Part shown: positions 17,449 through 25,308 of the stretch, piece after piece
How the letters are laid out: every line of letters starts with the position of its first letter
Numbering within the stretch: position 1 is the first letter of the stretch
Assembly (NCBI GenBank): GCA_023410675.1
Contig: JAEYPM010000098.1
Coordinates: 1 to 59,432, forward strand
Direction of reading: 5' to 3'
DNA length: 59,432 nt
From: Bacillota bacterium
GTDB taxonomy: Bacteria; Bacillota; Clostridia; Lachnospirales; Cellulosilyticaceae
Program-made: the position numbers and the translations under genes
Notes under the pieces: generated by a model
The model's database searches: none
What the model was told of the DNA's origin: nothing
What the model saw: the letters and a program-made list of their open reading frames with translations, nothing else

Positions 17449-18204
17449 TTATGTTCTAGTCACTCTTAAGTCGTTTTCTTTAAATAACTTCTCATACATT
17501 AAAATAGTATCTTCTGATACAAATGCATCCTCCATAGTATAATGCATTTTACACTGTTCCCACTTCTCCTTTCCATATTCATGATAAGGGAGAAATTCAA
17601 AGCTCGCCCTATCCGTTGACTCTTGTTTTAAAAATGAAATAAATCCTAGTGCATCTTCTTTAGTGTCATTAAATCCTTTTATAATAGGAATGCGAATAAG
17701 TATTCTCGGATGATTTTGAAGTGCCTTTAATATATTCTCTTTAATAATCTTATTTGATATTCCTGTTACCTCTTTATGTCTTTTCTCATCATAGTGTTTA
17801 AAATCCATAATAAGAAAATCAATAAGACTAAATAGCTTTTCAAGATCTGGGTGTGATGCATTGGTTTCAATAGCGGTATGAATTTTAGAACTTTTAAGAC
17901 CACTAAGTAATTCCTCTACAGCTTCTAGTTGAAGTGTTACTTCCCCTCCAGTTAATGTAACACCTCCACCATCAAAGAAAAGCAAAGAGCTTCTTTTCAC
18001 TTCATCTATAAGCTCCTTGATTGTATACGCCTTACAAAAAAAATAAAGATTTTGGTCAGTAGAAATTTGACTTTCTTTTTTCATCCCTTCTGGATTTGCA
18101 CACCATGGACATCTCATATTGCAGCCTTGCAAGTGATAAACAAGGCGATTACCTGGCCCATCTTGTGAGTAATTAAAACCTTTTTGAAATATGCTTATCT
18201 TCAT
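17449..18204 (-). CDS. Glycyl radical enzyme activase, radical SAM, single-cluster type
   Basis: A 251-residue SAM-dependent activase that creates the Gly radical on the downstream enzyme. The radical SAM cluster motif is CNMRCPWC (Cys28, 32, 35), with GGEVTL and the FKHYD region following. Between residues 36 and about 55 it has no Cys-rich ferredoxin insert, unlike most glycyl radical activases, so it resembles the pyruvate formate-lyase activase (246 residues) in size and layout. It is the first gene of the operon, behind a consensus-like promoter and an AAGGAG RBS. Confidence 0.88.
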   Translation of the reverse strand: MKISIFQKGFNYSQDGPGNRLVYHLQGCNMRCPWCANPEGMKKESQISTDQNLYFFCKAYTIKELIDEVKRSSLLFFDGGGVTLTGGEVTLQLEAVEELLSGLKSSKIHTAIETNASHPDLEKLFSLIDFLIMDFKHYDEKRHKEVTGISNKIIKENILKALQNHPRILIRIPIIKGFNDTKEDALGFISFLKQESTDRASFEFLPYHEYGKEKWEQCKMHYTMEDAFVSEDTILMYEKLFKENDLRVTRT

Positions 18205-18235
18205 ATGCTACTCCTTGTTGTATACTTGTTGCTAT

Positions 18236-18270
18236 AATGGTATTATACTATAATACCATTAGGAATGCAA
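18236..18270 (-). promoter_or_regulatory. Promoter and palindromic operator of the glycyl radical operon
   Basis: On the minus strand TTGCAT (18270-18265), a 17-nt spacer and TATAAT (18247-18242) form a good sigma-A promoter. A 25-bp palindrome with 12-nt arms, AATGGTATTATA, a centre base, and the mirror TATAATACCATT, covers 18236-18260 and includes the -10 box, so a dimeric regulator bound there would block RNA polymerase. The likely binder is the GntR-type protein of the same operon. The activase start lies 32 nt further down. Confidence 0.75.
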
Positions 18271-18272
18271 GT

Positions 18273-18304
18273 TAAAAGCCAGTGATACCTTAATATCACT
18301 GGCT
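18273..18304 (-). terminator. Terminator of cheR
   Basis: The minus-strand stem AGCCAGTGATA/TATCACTGGCT (18294-18304 with 18277-18287), with a 6-nt loop, is followed by TTTT. It overlaps the cheR stop codon and sits just ahead of the glycyl radical operon promoter. Confidence 0.7.
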
Positions 18305-19069
18305 AGGCTTTTGATAAAAAAACATCTTGTATGGCATTATTCCAAAGTTTTGACTCATTATGATTTGCTCTGTACTTCCTACAAATAAGATGCCTTCTTT
18401 TCTAAGTGCTGCTGAAAACTTTTTATATATCTCATTTTTTGCATCCTCTGTAAAATATATAAGTACATTTCTACAAACGATTAAATCTACATTATTTGGA
18501 TATGGATCTTTAAGTAAGTTATGTTGCGTAAATGATACACACTTCTTAATCTCATCACTAATTTGGTACATTCTTTCTTTCTTAGTAAAATATTTGTCTA
18601 AAAAAACCTTGGGCACATTTGCAACACTTTTATCTATGTATAATCCCTCTTGTGCCTTTTTTAGCACTTCTTTATCTATATCCGTTGCCATAATTTTAAT
18701 CTGATTAAGCGGAAGTATTTTTGACATAATCATTGCTATTGTGTAAGGTTCATCTCCTGTAGAACATGCAGCACTCCATATTTTGATTGAAGTTTTTCCT
18801 TTAAGTAGCATTGGAATAATATCCTGTTCAAGAACTACCCACTGGCTAGGATTTCTAAAGAACTCCGAAACGTTAATGGTGAGATAATTAATAAAGGCTT
18901 CATACAATACTTTATCTATCTTTATTTTGCTTAGATAGTCCTGATATCCCTCACATCCATTTTTTCTAATAATTGTATCTATACGTCTTTTCATCTGTGT
19001 TTCTTTATAGGCATTTAGATCAATACCTGTTAAAGTTAATATATGTTTCTTAAATTCTTTATAATCCAT
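18296..19069 (-). CDS. cheR: CheR-type chemoreceptor methyltransferase
   Basis: A SAM-dependent methyltransferase of 257 residues. The N-terminal helical domain (about 1-75) precedes the SAM-binding part with IWSAACSTGDEPYTIAMI near residue 100 and the later VDLIVCRNVLIYF. CheR methylates Glu side chains of chemoreceptors, setting adaptation. No receptor, CheB or other che gene lies nearby, so it is an isolated copy; a role with a remote chemotaxis system is expected. The RBS is AGGAGG. It is the 3' end of a run of minus-strand genes that starts at aroH, but the ispH-cheR gap is only 12 bp. Confidence 0.92.
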   Translation of the reverse strand: MDYKEFKKHILTLTGIDLNAYKETQMKRRIDTIIRKNGCEGYQDYLSKIKIDKVLYEAFINYLTINVSEFFRNPSQWVVLEQDIIPMLLKGKTSIKIWSAACSTGDEPYTIAMIMSKILPLNQIKIMATDIDKEVLKKAQEGLYIDKSVANVPKVFLDKYFTKKERMYQISDEIKKCVSFTQHNLLKDPYPNNVDLIVCRNVLIYFTEDAKNEIYKKFSAALRKEGILFVGSTEQIIMSQNFGIMPYKMFFYQKPSQ

Positions 19070-19081
19070 ATAGACCTCCTA

Positions 19082-19912
19082 TTATTTATTATTTAGCATA
19101 GTAATGACTTCCTCAATAAGATAAGAAGGTGTGGATGCCCCTGCTGTTATACCTAGAGTATCGACATTGTATAACATAGCATCTGTTATATCTGCAGCAC
19201 TTTCAATGCCATAAGTATTGTTACATTCATTCTTGCATATTTCAAGAAGCTTACGTGTGTTGGAACTATAGCTACTACCTATTACAAACATACAGTCTAC
19301 TTGGGTTGCTATCTTTGCAGCTTCTTCTTGACGTGATTTAGTTGCATTGCAAATTGTATCTACATATTCAAAATCATACCCATTTTCCTTTAAGTAGGCT
19401 ATAATATCTTGCACAACTTGTCTTTTAAAAGTGGTTTGAGAAACTACGAAATATTTGCACTGCTTTGGTAAAGAAATAACTTCTAGTTCAGAAAGTTCAT
19501 TAATAATAAGACATTCATTATTTGCCCATCCATTAATACCTACTATTTCAGGGTGTCCTTCATTCCCTATTAATATAACTTTATAGCCAAGCTTATAATG
19601 CTTTTCTACCAAGTGATGTATCTTCTTTACATAAGGACATGTTGCATCAATGATAGAAATATTGTCCTTTTCAGCTTGTGTATATATTTCCTTCCCAACA
19701 CCATGAGATCTGATAATAAGAGTTTTGATGCCTTGGTTCACAGCATTTGTTGAGTAAATACCTTTTTCTTCTAAAGAATGCACCACTGCTTCGTTATGAA
19801 TAATAGGCCCAAATGTATAGGTACTAGGCTTGTCCTTATTCTCAAATGCTAATTGGACGGCTCTTTCTACACCAAAGCAAAATCCTGCAGTTTTAGCAAC
19901 GATAATCTTCAT
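19082..19912 (-). CDS. ispH: HMBPP reductase, last step of the MEP isoprenoid pathway
   Basis: Reduces 4-hydroxy-3-methylbut-2-enyl diphosphate to IPP and DMAPP with a [4Fe-4S] cluster. The three cluster ligands Cys12, Cys92 and Cys188 are in place, the substrate-binding motifs AGFCFGVERAVQ and SHGVGKEIY are intact, and the catalytic Glu122 lies in GHPEIVGI. At 276 residues it is near the usual length for the stand-alone enzyme; it is not fused to ribosomal protein S1 as in some clostridia. It is 4 bp from cmk and likely co-transcribed. The RBS is GGAG. Confidence 0.96.
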   Translation of the reverse strand: MKIIVAKTAGFCFGVERAVQLAFENKDKPSTYTFGPIIHNEAVVHSLEEKGIYSTNAVNQGIKTLIIRSHGVGKEIYTQAEKDNISIIDATCPYVKKIHHLVEKHYKLGYKVILIGNEGHPEIVGINGWANNECLIINELSELEVISLPKQCKYFVVSQTTFKRQVVQDIIAYLKENGYDFEYVDTICNATKSRQEEAAKIATQVDCMFVIGSSYSSNTRKLLEICKNECNNTYGIESAADITDAMLYNVDTLGITAGASTPSYLIEEVITMLNNK

Positions 19913-19916
19913 TGAG

Positions 19917-20585
19917 TTAACTCCTGCTCTCTAGTAATGTTTTAATTTCTTCTACAGTATCTAAAATGCTTCGATGAGTAGTATTTATTTCTAAAGCATC
20001 TTCAGCCTTCCTAAGAGGTGAGTGTTCCCTATGAGAATCTTGATAATCTCTTTCTATAATCTCTTTATAAATATTTTCTATAGGTATGTGTACACCTTTT
20101 TCTTTATACTCTAAGTGCCTTCTTTTAGCCCTTTCCTCTGGCGACGCTGTGAGAAATATTTTTAGAGTTGCATCTGGCATAACAACTGTACCTATATCTC
20201 TTCCATCCATAACAACACTATGCTTTAATTTTAATTGCCTTTGCATGGACACAAGTAAGGTCCTAACTTCTTTATACGTAGCTACTTTTGATGCTGCGTC
20301 TGCTACATTTTGTGTGCGTATAGCAGTGCTTACATCTTCATCATTTAACAAAATTTGCTGTGTCCCATCTTGATACCGAAGATCAATTTTAATCTGTCCT
20401 AAGTGACTTTGTACTAACTGCTCATCATTGTAATTCATGTTCTTATTGATAAAATATAGTCCGACTGCACGGTACATAGCTCCAGTATCTATATAAATAC
20501 AGTTTAGGTTTTTAGCTAACTGCTTTGCAATGGTGCTTTTACCTGCACCTGCTGGTCCATCTATTGCAATTGAAATATTATTCAT
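19917..20585 (-). CDS. cmk: Cytidylate kinase
   Basis: Phosphorylates CMP and dCMP with ATP. The P-loop is GPAGAGKSTIAKQLAK at residues 8-23, followed by the substrate-binding DTGAMYRAVG and the LID-type segment SPEERAKRRHLEY. Its 222 residues match the family. The cmk-ispH pair is a common Clostridia order. The RBS is AGGAG. Confidence 0.95.
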   Translation of the reverse strand: MNNISIAIDGPAGAGKSTIAKQLAKNLNCIYIDTGAMYRAVGLYFINKNMNYNDEQLVQSHLGQIKIDLRYQDGTQQILLNDEDVSTAIRTQNVADAASKVATYKEVRTLLVSMQRQLKLKHSVVMDGRDIGTVVMPDATLKIFLTASPEERAKRRHLEYKEKGVHIPIENIYKEIIERDYQDSHREHSPLRKAEDALEINTTHRSILDTVEEIKTLLESRS

Positions 20586-20627
20586 AAGATGCTCCTTCCT
20601 AAGTAAAAACTATTGAATAGCTACTAT

Positions 20628-20990
20628 TTAAGATAAATCTGTTCTTAATATGCTTGCACCTTTTAAATACATATGTTTTACTGCGTTTTGCGTTAAGGTA
20701 TTTGAATAAGCAAGTACACTCACCCGAATACACATAGGCAAAGAACCTTCTACGTACATTTCTTGCATGCACATAAGGGCACTGCAAGTAATTCCCATAT
20801 TTCTAGCTGCAACTGCTGGATAGGCAACGTCTAAATCCTTAGTCGCTGTAAATTGTATTTGTATAATATCATCAATATTTATATCATTCCTTTCAAGGAT
20901 TTCCTGAAGCATTTCCTTCGTATGTTTTAATATACTATCTCTTGTATTAGAATCAACCGTTATAGCTCCTCTTACTGCTACAATATTCAC
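20628..20990 (-). CDS. aroH: Monofunctional chorismate mutase, AroH type
   Basis: Converts chorismate to prephenate in Phe/Tyr synthesis. This is the trimeric, all-alpha/beta AroH class, not the AroQ helix bundle. Key residues are all present: Arg7, Arg63, Cys74, Glu77 and Arg89, close to the B. subtilis positions, and the length of 120 is typical. The start is a GTG with an AGAGGTGG RBS, supported by the standard VNIVAVRGAI N-terminus. The neighbours cmk and ispH are not aromatic pathway genes; another shikimate gene, aroB, is at 37733. Confidence 0.95.
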   Translation of the reverse strand: MNIVAVRGAITVDSNTRDSILKHTKEMLQEILERNDINIDDIIQIQFTATKDLDVAYPAVAARNMGITCSALMCMQEMYVEGSLPMCIRVSVLAYSNTLTQNAVKHMYLKGASILRTDLS

Positions 20991-21033
20991 TTTAATCCAC
21001 CTCTTTTATTCTCTTTTATCCTACGTATTTATA

Positions 21034-21073
21034 GAATTCACATTTTGAGTTAACAGTTATACCTTGTGCATTC
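21034..21073. repeat. Quasi-palindromic repeat unit, copy 1
   Basis: A 40-bp element from GAATTCACA to TGTGCATTC with the palindromic hexamer GTTAAC at its centre. Its first 13 bases and the preceding TTTATA match the copy at 56889-56927 read on the other strand. It lies in the aroH to RpiR-regulator gap, upstream of aroH. Confidence 0.65.
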
Positions 21074-21080
21074 GTTACTT

Positions 21081-21120
21081 CAATTCACATTTTTGATGTT
21101 AACTAATACCCCATGAATTC
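21081..21120. repeat. Quasi-palindromic repeat unit, copy 2
   Basis: A 40-bp near-repeat of copy 1 that begins 47 bp after it: AATTCACATTTTT at one end, ATGAATTC at the other, with GTTAAC in the middle. The two copies are arranged as direct repeats. Confidence 0.6.
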
Positions 21121-21184
21121 GCCTTGTAGAAACAACGTTAAGTAACTGAGCAAGTTAAATAGTAAGTCGTTTCTCTATATTTAA

Positions 21185-22108
21185 TTAGATAGTTTCTTTT
21201 TTTACTTCGTTGTCATGCATATCGTTTTCATATACATCATTTTCATATACATCATTTTCATACACATCATTGTCTCGCCATATCTTTTCTAAATTATTTA
21301 AATTAGATTCAATCTCATCTTTCTTTTTCAAGCTGATTGCGACAATAATGGCATTAATAATACTAAGTGGTGCAACTAAGGAATCTACAAATGAGATCAT
21401 CTCACTATTTGCAGTAAGTAGATAATTTGCATAATTTGCAAGAGGAGAGACTGCACTATCTGTAATCGCAATCACACTGGCATTTTGAGTTCGTGCATAT
21501 TCTAAAGCTTTTAGAACACGTTTTGAATATCTTGGAAAACTGATACCAATGATAACATCATTCTCATCTATTCTATATACCGATTCAAACATTTCACTGA
21601 CACTATTGGTATTAATTAGCTTAATATTATCAAAAATAAGATTAAAATAGAAAGATAAAAAGCTTGCAATACCAGCACAACTTCTTACACCTAATATATA
21701 TATTTTTTTTGCTTCTATAATCTTATCAACTGCTGCATTAAATACCTTTTCATCAATTTCTTCTCTTGTATATCTAATTTTATCTTCGTCAATTTGTAGT
21801 ATACTCTTTAACACATGGTCCTTATCAATACGATTTCTAGCAACTTCTAGTCTCTGTAAGGTTGTCAGCTTACTTTTCACTAGTTCTTCAAGTGCTTCTT
21901 GAAACTTAGGATAACCATCATACCCAAGCTCAGTTGCAAATCGAACCACTGTCGATTCGCTCACCCCTACGATATTTCCAAGTTTTGCTGCAGTAATGTA
22001 TACAGCCTTGTCATAATTCTCTAATACATAGTTTGCTATTAATCTTTGTCCCTTGCTTAGCTTCCCCATATTTTTATTAATTCTACAAATTAATTCATTT
22101 TTACTCAT
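21185..22108 (-). CDS. RpiR/MurR family regulator with a SIS domain
   Basis: The N-terminal HTH (residues about 1-77: GKLSKGQRLIANYVLENY, then VSESTVVRFATELGYDGYPKFQE) is followed by a SIS sugar-isomerase-like domain (about 105-260, with VIGISFPRYSKR and VIAITDSAVSPLA), which binds a phosphosugar. Such proteins control amino-sugar or sugar-phosphate genes. The C-terminal tail holds three VYEND repeats encoded by a 15-bp tandem repeat. It is transcribed toward aroH, downstream of the biotin decarboxylase operon and its terminator. A 17-bp inverted repeat lies upstream at 22141-22203. The start ATG has an AAAGGA RBS at long spacing. The target is unknown. Confidence 0.88.
   Translation of the reverse strand: MSKNELICRINKNMGKLSKGQRLIANYVLENYDKAVYITAAKLGNIVGVSESTVVRFATELGYDGYPKFQEALEELVKSKLTTLQRLEVARNRIDKDHVLKSILQIDEDKIRYTREEIDEKVFNAAVDKIIEAKKIYILGVRSCAGIASFLSFYFNLIFDNIKLINTNSVSEMFESVYRIDENDVIIGISFPRYSKRVLKALEYARTQNASVIAITDSAVSPLANYANYLLTANSEMISFVDSLVAPLSIINAIIVAISLKKKDEIESNLNNLEKIWRDNDVYENDVYENDVYENDMHDNEVKKETI
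21221..21265. repeat. 15-bp tandem repeat in the RpiR regulator tail
   Basis: Three 15-bp units of ATC[G/A]TTTTCATA[T/C]AC sit end to end at 21221-21265. Each is five codons, so the minus strand encodes V-Y-E-N-D three times in frame. Confidence 0.85.
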
Positions 22109-22140
22109 GATACACTATTTATCCTTTCACATCTTAACCT

Positions 22141-22203
22141 ATTTATTTATATAATATTATATAGCATTTCTTTGCGTTTTTGTAAAATATTATATAAATA
22201 AAT
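22141..22203. repeat. Inverted repeat upstream of the RpiR regulator
   Basis: Perfect 17-bp arms, ATTTATTTATATAATAT (22141-22157) and its complement (22187-22203), enclose 29 nt. It is the only dyad between the regulator start and the decarboxylase terminator, so it may be an autoregulatory site, but AT-rich sequence makes chance dyads easier. Confidence 0.45.
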
Positions 22204-22213
22204 ATAAATTTAT

Positions 22214-22245
22214 AAAAAGCAGAGTGAAAAAACACTCTGCTTTTT
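22214..22245 (-). terminator. Terminator of the biotin decarboxylase operon
   Basis: A 13-bp perfect stem, AAAAAGCAGAGTG/CACTCTGCTTTTT (22214-22226 and 22233-22245), lies 17 nt after the oadA stop on the minus strand, with a T-rich end. Confidence 0.9.
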
Positions 22246-22262
22246 ATACTATTCTATTTTAC

Positions 22263-23675
22263 CTATACTGGATAGGTCTTATTATTCACATCTGCTACTT
22301 CTGGATCTACTTTAGTATGCTGTGCTTGTCTGTATTTAAAGAAATCTACTGCAACTTGTGGGAACAAGGCATAAGATAGTACATCCTCATCTTGCTCTTT
22401 ATACATAGCCATTTCTTTCTCTAATTTTTCAAGCTCAGGCTCTATTAAATCAGCTGGTCTTTGAGTAATACGTTTTTCTTCACCAATAACTTTTTTAACA
22501 ACTTCCTCAGAAATAGGCACTGGGGTTCTTCCATATTCTCCTCTAACAATACCTTTTGTTTCTTTTGACACCATTTTATAACGTTCACGTGCAAGCACAT
22601 TAAATACAGCTTGTGTCCCAACTATTTGGCTTGTAGGCGTTACAAGTGGAAGAAATCCTAAATCTTCACGTACTTTAGGGATTTCTTTTAATACGTCATA
22701 ATACTTGTCCTCTGCATTTTGCTGTTTAAGCTGTGATACAAGATTTGAAAGCATACCTCCTGGAACTTGATAAAGTAAAGCATTAATGTCTACTTCAAGT
22801 ACCTTTGGATTTAAAAGACCACTTTCAAGTGCTTTTGCACGAAGCGGGCGGAAATAGTCAGCTATTTCACTAAGAATTTGTTGATCAAGTCCTGTATCAT
22901 AAGGTGTATTTTTAAATGTTTCAACAAGTACTTCTGTAGCAGGCTGAGAAGTTCCCATAGCAAATGGAGACATTGCTGTATCTATAATGTCGCATCCTGC
23001 TTCAACAGCCTTAAGATAAGTCATACCACCTACACCACTCGTATAATGTGTATGTAGCTCAATAGGGATATTTACTGCTTTTTTAAGTGCACCCACCAAA
23101 CGTTCTGCTTCGTATGGAACTAAAAGACCTGCCATATCTTTGATACAAATTGAATGAGCACCCATCGCTTCAATATCTTTAGCTAGTTTAACATAATACT
23201 CCAATGTATGAAACTCACTTAAAGTATAAGAAATGGCGATCTGTGCATGACCTTTTTCCTTGATAGCAGCACTTGCTGCTGTTTCTAAGTTTCTTAAATC
23301 ATTTAATGCATCGAAGATACGAATAATATCTATACCATTAGCAATACTTTTTTGTACGAAATACTCTACAACATCATCTGCATAGTGACGATATCCTAAG
23401 ATATTTTGCCCTCTAAAAAGCATTTGCAACTTTGTATTTTTAGCTTCTTTCCTAATTTTTCTAAGACGTTCCCATGGATCTTCTTTTAAGAAGCGAAGGC
23501 AAGCATCAAAGGTTGCTCCTCCCCATACTTCCATAGCATGAAATCCAACTTGGTCCATCTTTGAGATAATAGGTAACATTTCATCTGTAGTCATTCTTGT
23601 TGCAATTAATGACTGATGAGAATCACGAAGTGTGGTATCCATTATCTTTACTGGTTTTGGATTTATTTCAGACAT
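22263..23675 (-). CDS. oadA: Oxaloacetate decarboxylase alpha-type carboxyltransferase, biotin-less
   Basis: Carboxyltransferase of the pyruvate carboxylase/oxaloacetate decarboxylase family. The N-terminal metal-binding motif is MDTTLRDSHQSL, with KDMAGLLVPYEA later and the helical C-terminal part to residue 470. It lacks a biotinyl tail; the biotin protein is a separate gene upstream. It would move CO2 between oxaloacetate/pyruvate and biotin. The longest frame begins at 23741, but an AGGGAGGT RBS places the start at the ATG 23675 (MSEINPKPVK). It is the last gene of the operon, after oadB. Confidence 0.88.
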   Translation of the reverse strand: MSEINPKPVKIMDTTLRDSHQSLIATRMTTDEMLPIISKMDQVGFHAMEVWGGATFDACLRFLKEDPWERLRKIRKEAKNTKLQMLFRGQNILGYRHYADDVVEYFVQKSIANGIDIIRIFDALNDLRNLETAASAAIKEKGHAQIAISYTLSEFHTLEYYVKLAKDIEAMGAHSICIKDMAGLLVPYEAERLVGALKKAVNIPIELHTHYTSGVGGMTYLKAVEAGCDIIDTAMSPFAMGTSQPATEVLVETFKNTPYDTGLDQQILSEIADYFRPLRAKALESGLLNPKVLEVDINALLYQVPGGMLSNLVSQLKQQNAEDKYYDVLKEIPKVREDLGFLPLVTPTSQIVGTQAVFNVLARERYKMVSKETKGIVRGEYGRTPVPISEEVVKKVIGEEKRITQRPADLIEPELEKLEKEMAMYKEQDEDVLSYALFPQVAVDFFKYRQAQHTKVDPEVADVNNKTYPV

Positions 23676-23688
23676 CAATATACCTCCC

Positions 23689-24849
23689 TTATTTTGGTCC
23701 ATAAATAGATAGTAATACACCTGCTGCAATTGCTGAACCAATAACTCCTGCTACGTTTGGTCCCATAGCATGCATCAGTAAAAAGTTAGTCGGGCTTTCA
23801 GATTGTCCAACCTTTTGAACAACACGAGCTGCCATTGGAACTGCTGAAACACCTGCTGCTCCTATCAACGGATTTATTTTCTTTCCGCTTGTATAATACA
23901 TAATTTTCCCAAACAATACACCACCTGCTGTGCCAAAACAAAAAGCAGCAAGACCAAGTAATAATATACCTATTGTTTCCAAAGTAATAAATTTATCTGC
24001 ACTTGTAGATGCCCCAACAACAAGACCTAAGAAAATGGTAATGATTGACATCAAAGCATTGCTTGCTACATCTGCTAATCTATGTGTTGCAGTTACTTCT
24101 TTTAAAAGATTTCCGAACATCAGCATGCCAACCAAAGTGCCTGCTGATGGAAGCAGTAAAGAAACAATAATTGTTACCATTATTGGAAAAATAATTTTTT
24201 CTGTGCGTGATACAGGTCTTAGCTGTTCCATTTTTACCATACGCTGCTCTTTTGTTGTGAGGAATTTCATGATTGGTGGCTGGATAACTGGAACAAGTGC
24301 CATATAAGAATATGCTGCAACAGCAATAGCACCTAATAAATCAGGGTATAACTTTGTTGTAAGCCATATTGAAGTTGGTCCATCTGCTCCTCCTATGATA
24401 CCAATAGAAGCTGCTGCTTCTGGTGGAAAGCCTAACAATAAAGCTCCCAAAAATGCTACAAATATCCCTACCTGAGCTGCTGCTCCAAGTAATAAGCTTT
24501 TTGGATTTGCAATGAGCGGACCAAAATCTGTCATTGCTCCTACTCCCACAAAGATAAGTGGTGGAAATATTCCATAGTCTTTTCCATATTTTAAGTAATA
24601 TAAAAGTCCTCCTGGCTCAGCTGCACTTTTTGCCGCATCTGCGATGCCTGTGCCAGGCAAATTAACCATTAAGATACCAAAAGAAATAGGCACTAATAAT
24701 AACGGTTCAAAGCCCTTTGCTATAGCTAAATAAAGCAATAAACATGCTATAATAATCATTACTAAATATCTCCAGTCAAGAAGTACAATTCCTGAAGTTT
24801 CCATTAACCCCTTGATGGATTCTATAAACATTTTGCCTACATTGGCCAT
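23689..24849 (-). CDS. oadB: Na+-pumping decarboxylase beta subunit
   Basis: Integral membrane subunit (386 residues, about nine to eleven hydrophobic segments) of the oxaloacetate/methylmalonyl-CoA/glutaconyl-CoA decarboxylase family. It decarboxylates carboxybiotin and exports Na+. The Gly- and Ala-rich signatures GGADGPTSIWL, TAGGVLFGK and HAMGPNVAGVIGSAIAAGVLL, and the acidic loops near GVGAMTDFGPL, match the beta subunit. It lies between the biotin protein and oadA, 38 bp from the former. The RBS is GGAGGGG. Confidence 0.93.
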   Translation of the reverse strand: MANVGKMFIESIKGLMETSGIVLLDWRYLVMIIIACLLLYLAIAKGFEPLLLVPISFGILMVNLPGTGIADAAKSAAEPGGLLYYLKYGKDYGIFPPLIFVGVGAMTDFGPLIANPKSLLLGAAAQVGIFVAFLGALLLGFPPEAAASIGIIGGADGPTSIWLTTKLYPDLLGAIAVAAYSYMALVPVIQPPIMKFLTTKEQRMVKMEQLRPVSRTEKIIFPIMVTIIVSLLLPSAGTLVGMLMFGNLLKEVTATHRLADVASNALMSIITIFLGLVVGASTSADKFITLETIGILLLGLAAFCFGTAGGVLFGKIMYYTSGKKINPLIGAAGVSAVPMAARVVQKVGQSESPTNFLLMHAMGPNVAGVIGSAIAAGVLLSIYGPK

Positions 24850-24887
24850 TTAAAGTGTCCCCTCCTTCTTTATATGTTAAGTTATAG

Positions 24888-25274
24888 TTAATTAATAGTC
24901 ATAATAACATCATTTGTCTCAACCATTGCCCCTGCATTTACATTAATAGACGCAATACTTCCTGATTTAGGAGCAAAAATTTCATTTTCCATTTTCATTG
25001 CTTCTAAGATTGCTACAAGTGCTCCTTCTTTTACTTGATCACCTACTTTGACTTTAATATCCACTATTTTGCCTGGCATAGGTGCTCCAACTTTTGTAGC
25101 ATTTTCAGGAATAGCTTGTGCTGCTGGTGCAGGAGTTGGTGCGACTGATGCTGTCACACTTGCTTGTTGTACCTGGGTAGCTGATGGTGCTTGAGCTGGT
25201 GTATAGCTTCCTCCTAATTCTTGTACTTCTACTTCGTATATATTCCCATTAACAGTAACTTGAAACTTTTTCAC
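24888..25274 (-). CDS. Biotin carboxyl carrier protein of the membrane decarboxylase
   Basis: A small swinging-arm subunit (128 residues): a short N-terminal beta domain, a Pro/Ala-rich linker (residues about 24-60) and a biotinyl domain with EAMKMENE, where Lys94 is biotinylated. It carries CO2 from the carboxyltransferase to the beta subunit. The start is the GTG at 25274, seven nt after AAGGAGGG; an in-frame ATG at 25328 lies inside the upstream gene and has no RBS. Similar proteins are named MmdC or GcdC according to their partner. Confidence 0.92.
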   Translation of the reverse strand: MKKFQVTVNGNIYEVEVQELGGSYTPAQAPSATQVQQASVTASVAPTPAPAAQAIPENATKVGAPMPGKIVDIKVKVGDQVKEGALVAILEAMKMENEIFAPKSGSIASINVNAGAMVETNDVIMTIN

Positions 25275-25308
25275 TATTATGCCCTCCTTATATTTGTACA
25301 AATAAACT

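Noticed and set aside
21034..21120. CRISPR array
   Set aside because: Only two diverged units with a 7-nt gap, and no cas genes.
23930..24307. Open frame on the plus strand opposite oadB
   Set aside because: Antisense shadow of a conserved membrane protein with no RBS.
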